Source: an uncultured Fibrobacterota bacterium (lineage in GTDB: Bacteria; Fibrobacterota; Fibrobacteria; Fibrobacterales; Fibrobacteraceae). From it: a stretch of 64,000 nucleotides of DNA. Under the pieces are notes generated by a model. That model saw only the letters and a program-made list of their open reading frames with translations, did no database searches and was not told the DNA's origin. Of the stretch, positions 24,415 through 33,960 are shown piece after piece; the first letter of the stretch is position 1; the number at the start of each line of letters is the position of its first letter. The stretch spans positions 20,096 through 84,095 of the forward strand of contig CAIRAY010000125.1 in NCBI GenBank assembly GCA_903876665.1. Direction: 5' to 3'. The position numbers and the translations under genes were made by a program.

Positions 24415-27400
24415 TTATCGCTTTCTGCGAATTCCCCAGGTTTGGTTTGTGGTTTTGTCTTCGAGCTTGAAGGACCTGGCTTTGACCACAAAATGGAGTC
24501 GCGCGACATAAGCTCCGGTTCCTACCAGACGACCAGATTGACTGCGGGTGTTCCAACCGATAAAAAGGTTCCCGGGGTTTTTGGTGCAATCGCCTTGGAA
24601 GAGTGAATCTGCACAAGTTACCCGGCCACTGGATTTATTTACAAACTGGCCTTCATTGGTAAAGTACCAGGTTTCAAATTCAAGGACGATGTCTTTGGGC
24701 AAGGGTTTTCCGGGGGTGCTTTCGATCACGTTGGCGAGGTCAAAGCGGATCAGGTGCCCGGGCACTCCCTCCTGCGCGATGATGTCCTTAATGTTTTGAT
24801 TCGGATTGGCAAGGACCACGCGGGTTGGAGGAGAGTTTTCCTTGGGAGTGGTTTTGCTATCCATTTCAACAAGGCCAACGGTTTCTACCCGGGAACGCTG
24901 ACGCCCAATGATGCGAACCCAAGGGTTTTTGCTGTGTGCAAAATTTTGGGATAGGTCGCGACCGCGCTTGGGCAAAAGCCTTATGGAATCGCCAACGGCA
25001 GGGGTTACTGCGGCTTTGTTGCTATATAGAATAACAAACTTGCTTCCTTCCAGGCGACTGAATCCGATGAGGTAGCTCATATCGGCAGAGCTTTCTACGG
25101 CCGAACGCCAGGCATGAATGGCAAACAAACTATCTACCGCAATGGAGTCGTCTACAATGGATTCACTCAGGGTTACAATCAGAGTATCTACGGATTTTCC
25201 GGGCCCGACTTCTGCCGACACCACAATGGGTCCCATGTGGTCTTCGATGGGAGCATTGATTTCGAAGGGGACAATTTTCCCGGAGTCCGCGCCTTCGGTG
25301 GGAATATAGGTGAACCAGGTCAGACTGGCTCCCTGATAGGCCGTTCCATCTGAATTGCCGGTGGCAATAAAGTCAGTCAAGCTGTCTCCGGTAATTACCA
25401 CAAGGGAATCTTTGAGGATATACTTGGTGATTGCGGATTTTTTGAGTTTATTATCCGTTTGATCGCCCCAGCGCCATTGTAAAGAATCGGGTGCGTCTTT
25501 GCCTTTTAGGGCTCTGCTGTAGCCCAGAATCAGACTGTCGGCCATGCCATCGCCATTGCGGTCGTGCATTTGTGCCAGGCGCAGGAAGGGAACAGGAGGC
25601 TCCTTGAGCTGAATATTCTTCCACCAGAGCTCGTTCTGTACCGAGGCTCCATGAACACGGAAGCTTGCGGAATCGAGTTTGGCCTGGCCCATGACCCAAA
25701 TCACAGCGCGGCCGGAATCCAGTTTGATGCTGGTGATGGGAGATTTATTGGAATCCAGGAATACTAAAGAATCGGGAGAATCGAGGAGCAGTTCATCCGT
25801 ACAATCGGGGCATTTTATTCCCATGTAGCGGGCTTCGATGTAGACAGCGTAAGGGATGAAAGCCCATTCCCCCAGTTTGGTGGTGTTCGGATTTATGCCT
25901 TTCCAGAGAGAGTCGGTAAAGGTAATTCCAGGGAGAGGGTAGCTTGGGATGTTGAATGTCACTTCGCCACTCAGGGAGCCGTCGATGGAATGAATAAAGG
26001 TGAGCTTGTATTGACCTGGGGCTAAGGACCGGTCCCGGACAATGGCAACGGTGTCGATGCTAAAGGAGGTGAAGTCCGCGCCGATGGTTATGCCACCATA
26101 GTTGACTCCAGATATCAAAGACCTGGGGCCAGTGGGAAACATGGGTCCAGATAGAAGAAAGTTCGATGCCGCTTTGACGGTATCCGCTGCTGCCGTGTTG
26201 CTGAAATCACAGCTCAGGGATTGCTCTTTGAGGATTTGCCAGATCTCGTAGCTCACGACTCCTTTGGGGGCATCGACTTTGAGGGGATAGAAAGTCCGGT
26301 CCGTTTTTAGGTCCATGGAGGTGCGCATTTTGAAGTTGGAACCGCAAGTGTTGCGCTCCGCAAAAAAGATGTCGAAGGGATAAATCGTGCCAGCGGTTAG
26401 TCCCAAGGAATCCACATTTACGCTTCCACTGATGGGTCCATGGACGCCACCAATGTCGACCACCAGGGAGTCGTTAATGAATACCCACACATCGTCATCG
26501 CCACGGAAATCAAAATACTGACCGGGCACATATTTGAATTCAGCATTGACATGCATGGTGAAGGCGAAATTATGCAGGCCAATACTGGAGCAATCGCCAT
26601 CTTGGCTGAAATTGGGGTTAGCAATGGTTTTTGCTGTATCGAGAAAGCGAAAATTATCTAATGGGAAAAATCCGGGCATGGCCTTGGCTTTATTTTCATA
26701 GTAGTCCGCAAGCCAGAATCCATCTGCGTCAAGGGCAAGTGGCAGGTCATAGCAGGTCGCATTGGTTTTGCCACCCGAAAGTGGAATCGCGGTAAACCAG
26801 TTGGCCAAATCTTTAGGAGCGCAGGTTCCTGCGTTTCCATTTGCCTGTCTAGGCGGAGTGGTCGATTGCACCAAATTCCCGTTCACCAGCTTTTCTTCCA
26901 CCATGCCGAGCCAATGGCCTCCGCAGCCCGTGGTGGGTTGCTGAAAGTCGTCTTCGTTCTGGCTTCGATCAAAGACCATTACTGCGAGTTCCCGGGAGGG
27001 GCATTCTCCGGGTGGTCCGGGGTAGGTGCTGGAGAGAACTGCCGCGCCGGTGGGGTAGGGGTTGGGTTTGATCCAGGCCTGATTTCCCAAGGCCATGAGG
27101 GAATCCAGGTCAATGGCCGCGCTGTCTTGGATTCCCGTAGATGTATAAAGCTCTGTGCCCAATGCCTGCTTGAATTTGGCGGTCCAGGCGAGGGGTTCTT
27201 CATATAGGGTGGTGCGATACCAGCCACAAGTGTCCGAAATGGCGGTCATACGAAGGGTATCTGCGCCCAGTAGGAGTCGTGGTACGGTGCCTTCAAAAGG
27301 ATTCATGATGTTTATTGTCCGGATCTGCAGGGGAGCCCGGATGACTTTGAAGGTGGTTCCCACGGGAAGAAGCCACACCTCGTATTCCCCAGAGGGGAAT

Positions 27401-28398
27401 AGCGTGGTTAATTTAAGGGATGCGTAGGTCTGGGTCGCGTTTTCGGGAGTGGGATAATAGCTTCTGATATCCAAATTTGCGGTTTTGAATTCGGTGTGGG
27501 CATATTGTGCAGCTGAAAAGGCAAAGCGCCACCAGCCCTTCAGTTCTCCGGTCGAATCCATGGCGGCGTAGTTTCCAAGGATGTTTCCGGCATGCAGGTA
27601 AACCGGAAGTTCGAAGCGGTTCGGGTCAGAAGCCCAAGGGTGCAGGATATGCACTACGCGAGCCGTATCCATGCATGTTCCAGCGGTACCCACCGTCGAA
27701 TCCCCGGCCAACGTGGCAGCCGTTCCATCCACAAAAAGGGTGTCCTTTTTTGCAAGGAGTGAGGTCAAATTCAGACTGCCCGTGACCGGAAGAGTCTTAT
27801 CCGTGTAGGGTCTTTGAAAATGGACTTGTCCGAGGGTGATTTGGGCGTCGCGTAGGGCTCCTTTGAACCAGCCACAACGGGTAGGTTCGGTGGAGTAACG
27901 CAGGCGGACCGTGTCCGTTCCCACAATCATGTTAGGAAGAACCTTGTTGCCCCAGGGGCTCTTGAACCAGATTACTTTTGCGCCCGGAGGAATCAGCTCA
28001 ATGTGGTAGCCCTTGGCAGAAGCGTCAGGGATTACCCAAATCTCCTTTTCGGTACCGAACAAATCGACTACTTTGGGTTTGATTTCGGTGCCAGCAGCGG
28101 TTTTCCAGGTTTCACCGCCATTGCAGTTCTGGTCCGTGGCCAGGCCACAATTTTTGAGGGTGAAGTCTTCCCATGTATAGGTAGCTTTTGGGAATGTCTG
28201 AGTGAAATAGCCATCACTTTCACGGGTCATTTGTTTGGTGGGATCGGCGTTATATATGCCGGTCGCCCCTCCATTTAGATGGTGCCGATTGAGTATCTTC
28301 ACCGGATCCGCAGCCCATGGCGACAGAATATGAAGGGTGTACTGCGCAAACGACGCAGAAAGAGCAAACAAAGTCAGCAGAATTGTTTTCATCATCAT
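24415..28398 (-). CDS. Fibro-slime domain surface protein
   Basis: A 1327-aa secreted protein (signal peptide MMMKTILLTLFALSASFAQ; ATGs at 28398, 28395 and 28392 are equivalent). Residues about 20-450 alternate two repeated modules: HILSPWAADP / HILHPWASDP blocks with carbohydrate-module-like W/Y strands, and FKSPWGNKVLPNMIVGTDTV / IMNPFEGTVPRLLLGADTL blocks. About 480-710 is a fibro-slime domain (PA14-like: FAFTMHVNAEFKYVPGQYFD, FRGDDDVWVFINDSLVVDIG, YPFDIFFAERNTCGSNF). Further Ig-like regions follow, and a FlgD-like C-terminal module (LFIGWNTRSQSGRLVGTGAY-VARLHF). Probable role: cell-surface attachment to polysaccharide. The TAA is followed by a weak AAGCCC…GGGCTT hairpin. Confidence 0.88.
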   Translation of the reverse strand: MMMKTILLTLFALSASFAQYTLHILSPWAADPVKILNRHHLNGGATGIYNADPTKQMTRESDGYFTQTFPKATYTWEDFTLKNCGLATDQNCNGGETWKTAAGTEIKPKVVDLFGTEKEIWVIPDASAKGYHIELIPPGAKVIWFKSPWGNKVLPNMIVGTDTVRLRYSTEPTRCGWFKGALRDAQITLGQVHFQRPYTDKTLPVTGSLNLTSLLAKKDTLFVDGTAATLAGDSTVGTAGTCMDTARVVHILHPWASDPNRFELPVYLHAGNILGNYAAMDSTGELKGWWRFAFSAAQYAHTEFKTANLDIRSYYPTPENATQTYASLKLTTLFPSGEYEVWLLPVGTTFKVIRAPLQIRTINIMNPFEGTVPRLLLGADTLRMTAISDTCGWYRTTLYEEPLAWTAKFKQALGTELYTSTGIQDSAAIDLDSLMALGNQAWIKPNPYPTGAAVLSSTYPGPPGECPSRELAVMVFDRSQNEDDFQQPTTGCGGHWLGMVEEKLVNGNLVQSTTPPRQANGNAGTCAPKDLANWFTAIPLSGGKTNATCYDLPLALDADGFWLADYYENKAKAMPGFFPLDNFRFLDTAKTIANPNFSQDGDCSSIGLHNFAFTMHVNAEFKYVPGQYFDFRGDDDVWVFINDSLVVDIGGVHGPISGSVNVDSLGLTAGTIYPFDIFFAERNTCGSNFKMRTSMDLKTDRTFYPLKVDAPKGVVSYEIWQILKEQSLSCDFSNTAAADTVKAASNFLLSGPMFPTGPRSLISGVNYGGITIGADFTSFSIDTVAIVRDRSLAPGQYKLTFIHSIDGSLSGEVTFNIPSYPLPGITFTDSLWKGINPNTTKLGEWAFIPYAVYIEARYMGIKCPDCTDELLLDSPDSLVFLDSNKSPITSIKLDSGRAVIWVMGQAKLDSASFRVHGASVQNELWWKNIQLKEPPVPFLRLAQMHDRNGDGMADSLILGYSRALKGKDAPDSLQWRWGDQTDNKLKKSAITKYILKDSLVVITGDSLTDFIATGNSDGTAYQGASLTWFTYIPTEGADSGKIVPFEINAPIEDHMGPIVVSAEVGPGKSVDTLIVTLSESIVDDSIAVDSLFAIHAWRSAVESSADMSYLIGFSRLEGSKFVILYSNKAAVTPAVGDSIRLLPKRGRDLSQNFAHSKNPWVRIIGRQRSRVETVGLVEMDSKTTPKENSPPTRVVLANPNQNIKDIIAQEGVPGHLIRFDLANVIESTPGKPLPKDIVLEFETWYFTNEGQFVNKSSGRVTCADSLFQGDCTKNPGNLFIGWNTRSQSGRLVGTGAYVARLHFVVKARSFKLEDKTTNQTWGIRRKR

Positions 28399-28637
28399 CC
28401 CGAATTTCCCTAGGCTAGATGGCTCCAGCCAATGTTAAGGCCGACCGTATCCACTGGATATGATCCTTCCCAACAACATTCCATACCGATCCCACTCGGC
28501 ATGCATTCCCTAATTTATCCTGAAATACAGCAAAGAGGTTCCCTGAACTGGGTGTTATTCGCATAGGCTTGCAAGAAATTTTGCAAAAACAGGGTTCCTG
28601 TGATCTGAAACACCCAAATCTGCGGGACCAAAGGTTC

Positions 28638-28643
28638 TACATT
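28638..28643 (+). promoter_or_regulatory. -10-like TACATT before uup
   Basis: TACATT ends 7 nt before the ATG at 28651; no Shine-Dalgarno in CGCCC before the start. Confidence 0.3.
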
Positions 28644-28650
28644 TGCGCCC

Positions 28651-30462
28651 ATGGCAATTTTGACTGTTCGCGATATCGTGCTGCGCTTTGGGGGTCCACC
28701 TTTGCTGGACCAGGCTTGTTTTTCCATTGAGGCAGGCGAGCGGGTCTGTCTGATGGGGCGCAATGGGGAGGGCAAATCCACCATTTTGAAGCTTCTCACC
28801 AAAGAAATGGAGCCCAATTCCGGTGAATTCATCAAAAAGCCGAGCCTGCGCATTGCCCGGTTAATTCAGGAAGTTCCTGAATCCCTGCCCGGAACCATCC
28901 GGGATGTGGTCGCTACGGGAATCGGCGATGGCAAGGCCCATTTTGACGACCTGGATTGGGAACACCAGCATGCGGTGGAATCCACCATTTCCAAAGTGAA
29001 CCTCGATCCAGACCTGGAATTCAATTCCCTTTCGGGTGGTCAGCGCCGGCGCGCGTTGCTCGCCCGCGCCATCGCCGTGGATCCGGATTTGCTCCTCTTG
29101 GACGAGCCCACCAACCATCTCGACATTCCCTCGATCCAGTGGCTCGAAGACATGCTGCTGCGCTTGCCTTGCGCGCTTTTGTTTGTCTCCCATGACCGTT
29201 CGTTTGTGCGTAGAATTGCTACGCGAATTTTGGAACTGGACCGGGGTAAAATCCAATCCTGGGATTGCAACTACGACCGCTTTATTGAGCGTCGCGATGC
29301 CATGCTAGTGGATGAAGAGCGCGCCCGCGCAGTTTTTGATAAGAAGCTGGCCGAAGAAGAAGTGTGGATCCGGCGGGGAGTCAAGGCCCGGCGCGCCCGC
29401 AACGAAGGTCGCGCTAATGCGCTCTACAAGATGCGCGAAGAGCGTCGCAACCGCCGCGAACGCCAGGGTTCCGTGCAGATGGAAATCAGCGAGGCCGAGC
29501 GTTCGGGAAAAATGGTGATCCGCGCCCGCGACATCTCCTATGCGTGGCCAGGCAAGTCCATCGTGGAGAATTTCTCCTGCACCCTGATGCGCGGGGACCG
29601 CGTGGGAATCGTGGGCGCCAATGGCTCGGGCAAGACCACCTTGATCCGCATTCTGCTGGGTGAGATTCCACCTCAGTCCGGAGATATTTATTTGGGCACC
29701 AATCTGCAGGTGGCCTACTTCGACCAGATGCGCCTACAGCTGCGTGAAGACCAGACCCTGATAGAAAATATCGGCGATGGCAAGGAATACATTGAAATCG
29801 GTGGCGGGCGCAAGCATGTCATGGGTTACTTGGGTGACTTCCTCTTTTCGGCCGACCGTGCCCGCGGGCCCATCAGCGCGTTGAGCGGGGGAGAGCGTAA
29901 CCGCCTGCTTTTGGCGCGCCTGTTCTCCCGGCCCTCCAATGTTTTGGTGCTCGATGAGCCCACCAATGATTTGGATATTGAGACTCTAGATCTCCTGGAA
30001 GAATTGCTGGCCGATTATGCCGGTACTGTGTTGTGTGTAAGCCATGATCGCGACTTTTTGGACCGCATCAGCTCGTCCCTGATTGTGCTGGAATCCCCTG
30101 GATTTGCCCGCGAATTTGTGGGTGGCTACGAGGATTACCGTGTGGTCCGTGAAGCGGAGCTTGCCCGGGAAGCCCAGGCCGCCAAGGCAGCCGCCAGCAA
30201 AAAGGCTACAACGGCCGAGGCACAAGCGCAAGCCAGCTCCAAGCGCAAATTGAGTTTCAAGGAACAGCGTGAATACGACCAGTTGCCCGGGCAAATAGAA
30301 TCCCTGGAAACCCAGATTGCAGAATTTCACACGGCCCTGACCCAACCGGATGTATTTTCAGATCATAAAAAATTGCTCGACATTCAGGGTAAATTGACTA
30401 AGGCCGAAGCGGATTTGTTGCAAGCTTTTTCTCGTTGGGAAGAATTAGAAATCATTTACTAG
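28651..30462 (+). CDS. uup: ABC-F family ATPase Uup
   Basis: A 603-aa cytosolic ABC-F protein with two nucleotide-binding domains. NBD1: Walker A GRNGEGKST, signature LSGGQRRRALLARA, Walker B LLLLDEPTNHLD. NBD2: Walker A GANGSGKTT, signature LSGGERNRLLLARL, Walker B VLVLDEPTNDLD. Between them is a basic helical linker (ARNEGRANALYKMREERRNR). A C-terminal coiled-coil domain (about 520-603, RKLSFKEQREYDQLPGQIES) is diagnostic of Uup rather than EttA/YheS. Uup acts on DNA/ribosome-associated processes, including transposon excision precision in E. coli. Complete and ordinary. Confidence 0.93.
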   Translation: MAILTVRDIVLRFGGPPLLDQACFSIEAGERVCLMGRNGEGKSTILKLLTKEMEPNSGEFIKKPSLRIARLIQEVPESLPGTIRDVVATGIGDGKAHFDDLDWEHQHAVESTISKVNLDPDLEFNSLSGGQRRRALLARAIAVDPDLLLLDEPTNHLDIPSIQWLEDMLLRLPCALLFVSHDRSFVRRIATRILELDRGKIQSWDCNYDRFIERRDAMLVDEERARAVFDKKLAEEEVWIRRGVKARRARNEGRANALYKMREERRNRRERQGSVQMEISEAERSGKMVIRARDISYAWPGKSIVENFSCTLMRGDRVGIVGANGSGKTTLIRILLGEIPPQSGDIYLGTNLQVAYFDQMRLQLREDQTLIENIGDGKEYIEIGGGRKHVMGYLGDFLFSADRARGPISALSGGERNRLLLARLFSRPSNVLVLDEPTNDLDIETLDLLEELLADYAGTVLCVSHDRDFLDRISSSLIVLESPGFAREFVGGYEDYRVVREAELAREAQAAKAAASKKATTAEAQAQASSKRKLSFKEQREYDQLPGQIESLETQIAEFHTALTQPDVFSDHKKLLDIQGKLTKAEADLLQAFSRWEELEIIY

Positions 30463-30491
30463 TTTTTTGGTAAAGGATGCGACATGAAATT

Positions 30492-30603
<112 letters not shown>

Positions 30604-30653
30604 TGATAGAACAACCGGGTAGAATGGCCGGCAAATATTAAATGGAGACCCCA

Positions 30654-31244
30654 ATGCTTAACCGTAAAACCTATTTCATTCGCGAACATGTTGGAATTCT
30701 GAAGCTTTCCAACACCTACGACATCCTGGATCCTGAAACCAAGACCATGCTTGGGGTTGCCCAGGAGGATGTCCCTTTTTGGGTTCATTTGTTGCGCTTG
30801 GCTGTCAATAAGCAGTTTCTGCCCACCGCAGTCGTGGTGCGTGAAGGTGGCAACGAGAACGCTCTGGGTCCTGTGTTGTTTCAGATTAAAAGGAGTTTCA
30901 ATATCGGATTCCGCACCAAAATTGACATTTTGAATACAAATGGCGAAGTGGTGGGCTGGTTCCAGAAAAAAGCGCTGAGCTTTGGCGGGGCCTTTTTTGT
31001 GTTCGATGCCGCCGGCACGCAGGTGGCCAAAGTAGGCGGGGACTGGAAGGGCTGGGAATTCCGCTTTGAAGATCTACAGGGCAAATCGCTTGGCTTGGTG
31101 AGCAAGCGCTGGTCGGGCATTGGCAAGGAGCTCTTTACCACTGCGGACAACTACATCCTGTCTTTGGAAGAGGTGAACCCCGCCATGGCCATTCTGCTTT
31201 TGGCTGCTGGCCTTGCCATCGACACGGTATTCAAAGAGCGATAG
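30654..31244 (+). CDS. LURP-one/phospholipid-scramblase-like protein
   Basis: A 196-aa protein of the LURP-one-related/scramblase fold (PF04525/PF03803 clan), a 12-stranded barrel around a C-terminal hydrophobic helix. Visible features: NRKTYFIREHVGILKLSNTY and YDILDPETKTMLGVAQE at the N-terminus, RTKIDILNTNGEVVGWFQKK, FFVFDAAGTQVAKVGGDWKG, and a terminal helix AMAILLLAAGLAIDTVF. The ATG at 30654 has GGAGA 6 nt upstream; an ATG at 30642 is in frame but lacks a site. Function in bacteria is unknown; membrane-lipid association is suggested only by fold. It stands alone between two repeat elements. Confidence 0.8.
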   Translation: MLNRKTYFIREHVGILKLSNTYDILDPETKTMLGVAQEDVPFWVHLLRLAVNKQFLPTAVVVREGGNENALGPVLFQIKRSFNIGFRTKIDILNTNGEVVGWFQKKALSFGGAFFVFDAAGTQVAKVGGDWKGWEFRFEDLQGKSLGLVSKRWSGIGKELFTTADNYILSLEEVNPAMAILLLAAGLAIDTVFKER

Positions 31245-31252
31245 AATTCATA

Positions 31253-31341
31253 GTCACCCCCGCGAAGGCGGGGGTCTAGGACAAACAGGTACCCTGGACC
31301 CCCGTCTACGCGGGGGTGACAAACTTGCGCGCGGGGGTGAC
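31253..31341 (+). repeat. Interspersed palindromic repeat, CCCCCGCG…GCGGGGGT family
   Basis: GTCACCCCCGCGAAGGCGGGGGTC pairs internally and with GACCCCCGTCTACGCGGGGGTGAC (31297-31320); a third half-copy GCGCGGGGGTGACAAACAGG follows. The class is unlike the GTCATGCCC family but ends in the same GTCA/TGAC. It lies between two convergent genes and could act as a terminator for both. Confidence 0.8.
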
Positions 31342-31373
31342 AAACAGGATGAGCCCTGGTTTCCCCGGCGGGA

Positions 31374-32330
31374 TTACCCGTCGGCGTTGATCTTGGCGAT
31401 AAGCTCCAGGAGCACATCTTCGGCTTTGTCGATGGGGATCTGGCAGGTGCCGGCAGCGGTGTGCCCACCGCCTCCGTAGCCAAGCATCATGGTGCCGATA
31501 TCGGTTTTGGAGCCCCGGTCAAAAATGGACTTTCCGGTGGCAAATACCACATTCTGCTTTTTCAGGCCCCAGAGCACATGGATGCTGATGTTGGTCTGCG
31601 GGTACAGCGCGTAGATCATAAACCGGTTGCCCGCGTAAATGGTCTCTTCGTTGCGCAGGTCCAAAATGGCGAGGTTCTTGTGGATGGTGGTGCAGCGCTG
31701 GATCTGGTCTTTGAAGAACCCTTCGTGTTCACAGAACAAGGTGACGCGCTCTTTCACATCCGGGTGTTCGAGAATTTCTTCGATGGTATGATTTTTGCAA
31801 AATTCGATCAGAATCATCATCAATTGGTAATTGCTGATGCGGAAGTCCCGGAAGCGACCAAGGCCTGTGCGGGCATCCATTAAAAAAGAAAGCAGCTCCC
31901 AGCCCTTGGGTGCCAGGACATCTTCGCGGCTGAATTGGGCCGAATCGGCTTTGTCGACCGCTTCCATCATTCCCAGGTCGATTTGGGGGAAAATGTCGAA
32001 CCCGCCGAGCCAGTCATAGACTACGCGTGCCGCAGAAGGGGCATGGCCGTCAATAAAATAGTTAGTGGCGTTCATGGCGTCTTTGTTACGGATCAGCTCG
32101 GATTCGTGATGGTCAAAGGCAAATGCGCAGGTTTTGACATAGGGCAAATTGGTGGTGATATCCCGGTCGGTGACTTCCACCAAGCCGTCCTGCATGTCCT
32201 TGGGGTGAACGAATTTGATTTCGTCGATGATATTCAGTTCAGTCAGGAGCATCCCACACACGAGTCCATCGAAATCGCTGCGTGTGATCAGGCGGTATTT
32301 TTTGTCTGTAAACCGTGTAGCATTGGACAT
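31374..32330 (-). CDS. DHH-family phosphoesterase
   Basis: A 318-aa cytosolic protein. Metal-binding motifs are in order: ITRSDFDGLVCG (motif I, D-x-D), CAFAFDHHES (DHH motif III) and DGHAPSAARVVYDWLGG. A DHHA1-type substrate domain ends in MMLGYGGGGHTAAGTC. Related proteins hydrolyse oligoribonucleotides, cyclic dinucleotides or polyphosphate; the substrate cannot be read from sequence. With three GGDEF proteins in the window, a role in di-nucleotide turnover is possible but unproven. AGGAG lies 9 nt upstream of the ATG. Confidence 0.85.
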   Translation of the reverse strand: MSNATRFTDKKYRLITRSDFDGLVCGMLLTELNIIDEIKFVHPKDMQDGLVEVTDRDITTNLPYVKTCAFAFDHHESELIRNKDAMNATNYFIDGHAPSAARVVYDWLGGFDIFPQIDLGMMEAVDKADSAQFSREDVLAPKGWELLSFLMDARTGLGRFRDFRISNYQLMMILIEFCKNHTIEEILEHPDVKERVTLFCEHEGFFKDQIQRCTTIHKNLAILDLRNEETIYAGNRFMIYALYPQTNISIHVLWGLKKQNVVFATGKSIFDRGSKTDIGTMMLGYGGGGHTAAGTCQIPIDKAEDVLLELIAKINADG

Positions 32331-32375
32331 TATATAGAGCTCCTAAAAACAATCTCTGTGAAAAGTATCCTCATT

Positions 32376-32405
32376 TTGCTTGGAAATGTCAAGATAACTT
32401 AGATT
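32376..32405 (+). promoter_or_regulatory. Predicted promoter of the GH13 gene, leaderless
   Basis: TTGCTT (32376-32381), an 18-bp spacer, TAGATT (32400-32405), then 6 nt to the ATG at 32412. No Shine-Dalgarno. Confidence 0.5.
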
Positions 32406-32411
32406 CCAATC

Positions 32412-33881
32412 ATGCCAAACCAGCAAAAATCGCTACCCGCCTCTCCTGGATGGGTCAAGGATGCGGTGTTTTACCAGGTATTCCCTGACCGGTTCCGGAG
32501 AGGGGTGTCATCGCCAAATCTCGGGGTCATGGAGCCCTGGGGAGCCACGCCGACCACCCATAATTTCATGGGCGGGACTTTGCGCGGTATTCTGGAAGGG
32601 CTGGACCATATTCAGGAGCTGGGTTGCAACGCGTTGTACCTCTGTCCCATTTTTTCTTCCACCGCGAACCACCGGTACCACACCAACGATTACTTTCGCA
32701 TCGATCCCTTGCTGGGTTCCGAACAAGATTTTGACGATTTGGTGAATGAGGTTCACCACCGGAAAATGTGGATCATCCTGGATGGAGTTTTCAATCATTG
32801 CTCCCGGGGGCTTTACCAGTTTAACAGCCTGCTGGAACTTGGGGAAGAATCCCCTTTCCGGGATTGGTTCTTGGTGGATTCCTTTCCCCTACGGGCCTAT
32901 GGGGATTCACCCAATTACCGTTGCTGGTGGAATCTTCCTGCCCTGCCCAAATTCAATACCGCAAATTCCCAGGTGCGGGAATTTCTTTGGAGCGTGGGTG
33001 AATACTGGATGAAGCGTGGAATTAATGGGTGGCGCCTGGATGTCCCCAACGAAATTGATGATGACCGGTTTTGGCAAGAATTCCGCAAACGGGTAAAAGC
33101 GGTCAATGAAGAAGCCTACATCGTGGGTGAAATTTGGAGCGAGCCTTCGCGCTGGCTTGCGGGCGACCAGTTCGACGGGGTCATGAATTACGAGGCCCGG
33201 CGGGCAATCCTTGAAACGCTCTTCCCCGATGCCATGCGCCGCCCGGAAAATCTTTCCACCGGGGAGCCGGAAGCCGTGCTTCACCAAGGTTCCGCAGAAT
33301 ATTTGCAAAACCAAGCCGCTCGCAAACTCTGTAACGACCTGCTCCATGCCTTTCCGCATGACCGCTACGGAATTCCTTTCAACCTGTTGGGTTCCCATGA
33401 CAACATGCGTATGGCAACCTTGGGAAAGGACTGGCCCGAACACCAGGACCTGGCCTGGGCGTTACTATGTTTTTTGCCGGGCACGGTCTGCATTTACCAG
33501 GGCGACGAGCTGGGACAAGAGGGTGGAAAGGATCCGGACAACCGCCGTTGTTTTCCGTGGCAGAATCTGGTTGCCCTGAAGAAATCGGCACGTTTTCAAG
33601 GACTCGCGGAACTGATCGCTTTACGTCGTCGCTACGCCTGTCTGCGGCATGGCTCTTTTGGATGCCGACCCGATGGAAATGGAGTAATCCTCTGGCGCGA
33701 GCTGGGGTCCGAACGGCTGGAGTTGCGCATCGGATACCCTGGGCAAGTGGGTCTGGCGCCCTCGCGCGAGGTGGTGTGGGACGAGATCCTTTCGGCGCGG
33801 ACCGAGGGAATTCCTGGGCTTGCGGGGCGCATGGTGAATCCAGGTGGCTGGCAGATCATCCGGGTGAAAACCAGCAAATAA
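32412..33881 (+). CDS. Cytosolic GH13 alpha-amylase family enzyme (neopullulanase/maltodextrinase-like)
   Basis: A 489-aa protein without signal peptide. GH13 conserved regions: DGVFNHC (region I), GWRLDVPNEID with nucleophile Asp (II), AYIVGEIWSEP with acid/base Glu (III), NLLGSHDNMR (IV). DAVFYQVFPDRFRRG is typical of the cyclomaltodextrinase/neopullulanase group, but the usual N-terminal dimerisation domain is missing, as the catalytic domain begins at residue 15. The C-terminal domain is short. It probably hydrolyses internal glycogen or imported maltodextrins and may act with the GlgM/GlgE genes 12 kb downstream. Likely leaderless. Confidence 0.88.
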   Translation: MPNQQKSLPASPGWVKDAVFYQVFPDRFRRGVSSPNLGVMEPWGATPTTHNFMGGTLRGILEGLDHIQELGCNALYLCPIFSSTANHRYHTNDYFRIDPLLGSEQDFDDLVNEVHHRKMWIILDGVFNHCSRGLYQFNSLLELGEESPFRDWFLVDSFPLRAYGDSPNYRCWWNLPALPKFNTANSQVREFLWSVGEYWMKRGINGWRLDVPNEIDDDRFWQEFRKRVKAVNEEAYIVGEIWSEPSRWLAGDQFDGVMNYEARRAILETLFPDAMRRPENLSTGEPEAVLHQGSAEYLQNQAARKLCNDLLHAFPHDRYGIPFNLLGSHDNMRMATLGKDWPEHQDLAWALLCFLPGTVCIYQGDELGQEGGKDPDNRRCFPWQNLVALKKSARFQGLAELIALRRRYACLRHGSFGCRPDGNGVILWRELGSERLELRIGYPGQVGLAPSREVVWDEILSARTEGIPGLAGRMVNPGGWQIIRVKTSK

Positions 33882-33924
33882 GACCTTAATTGGCGGATCG
33901 GTTGGGGTGTTTCTGCGAATTCCC

Positions 33925-33953
33925 TTGCAACTGGTCCGGTAAATAGATATCCT
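33925..33953 (+). promoter_or_regulatory. Predicted promoter of the CHASE4-GGDEF gene, leaderless
   Basis: TTGCAA (33925-33930), exactly 17 bp, TATCCT (33948-33953), then 7 nt to the ATG at 33961. This is the best -35/-10 pair among the putative leaderless genes of the window. Confidence 0.6.
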
Positions 33954-33960
33954 CTATTCC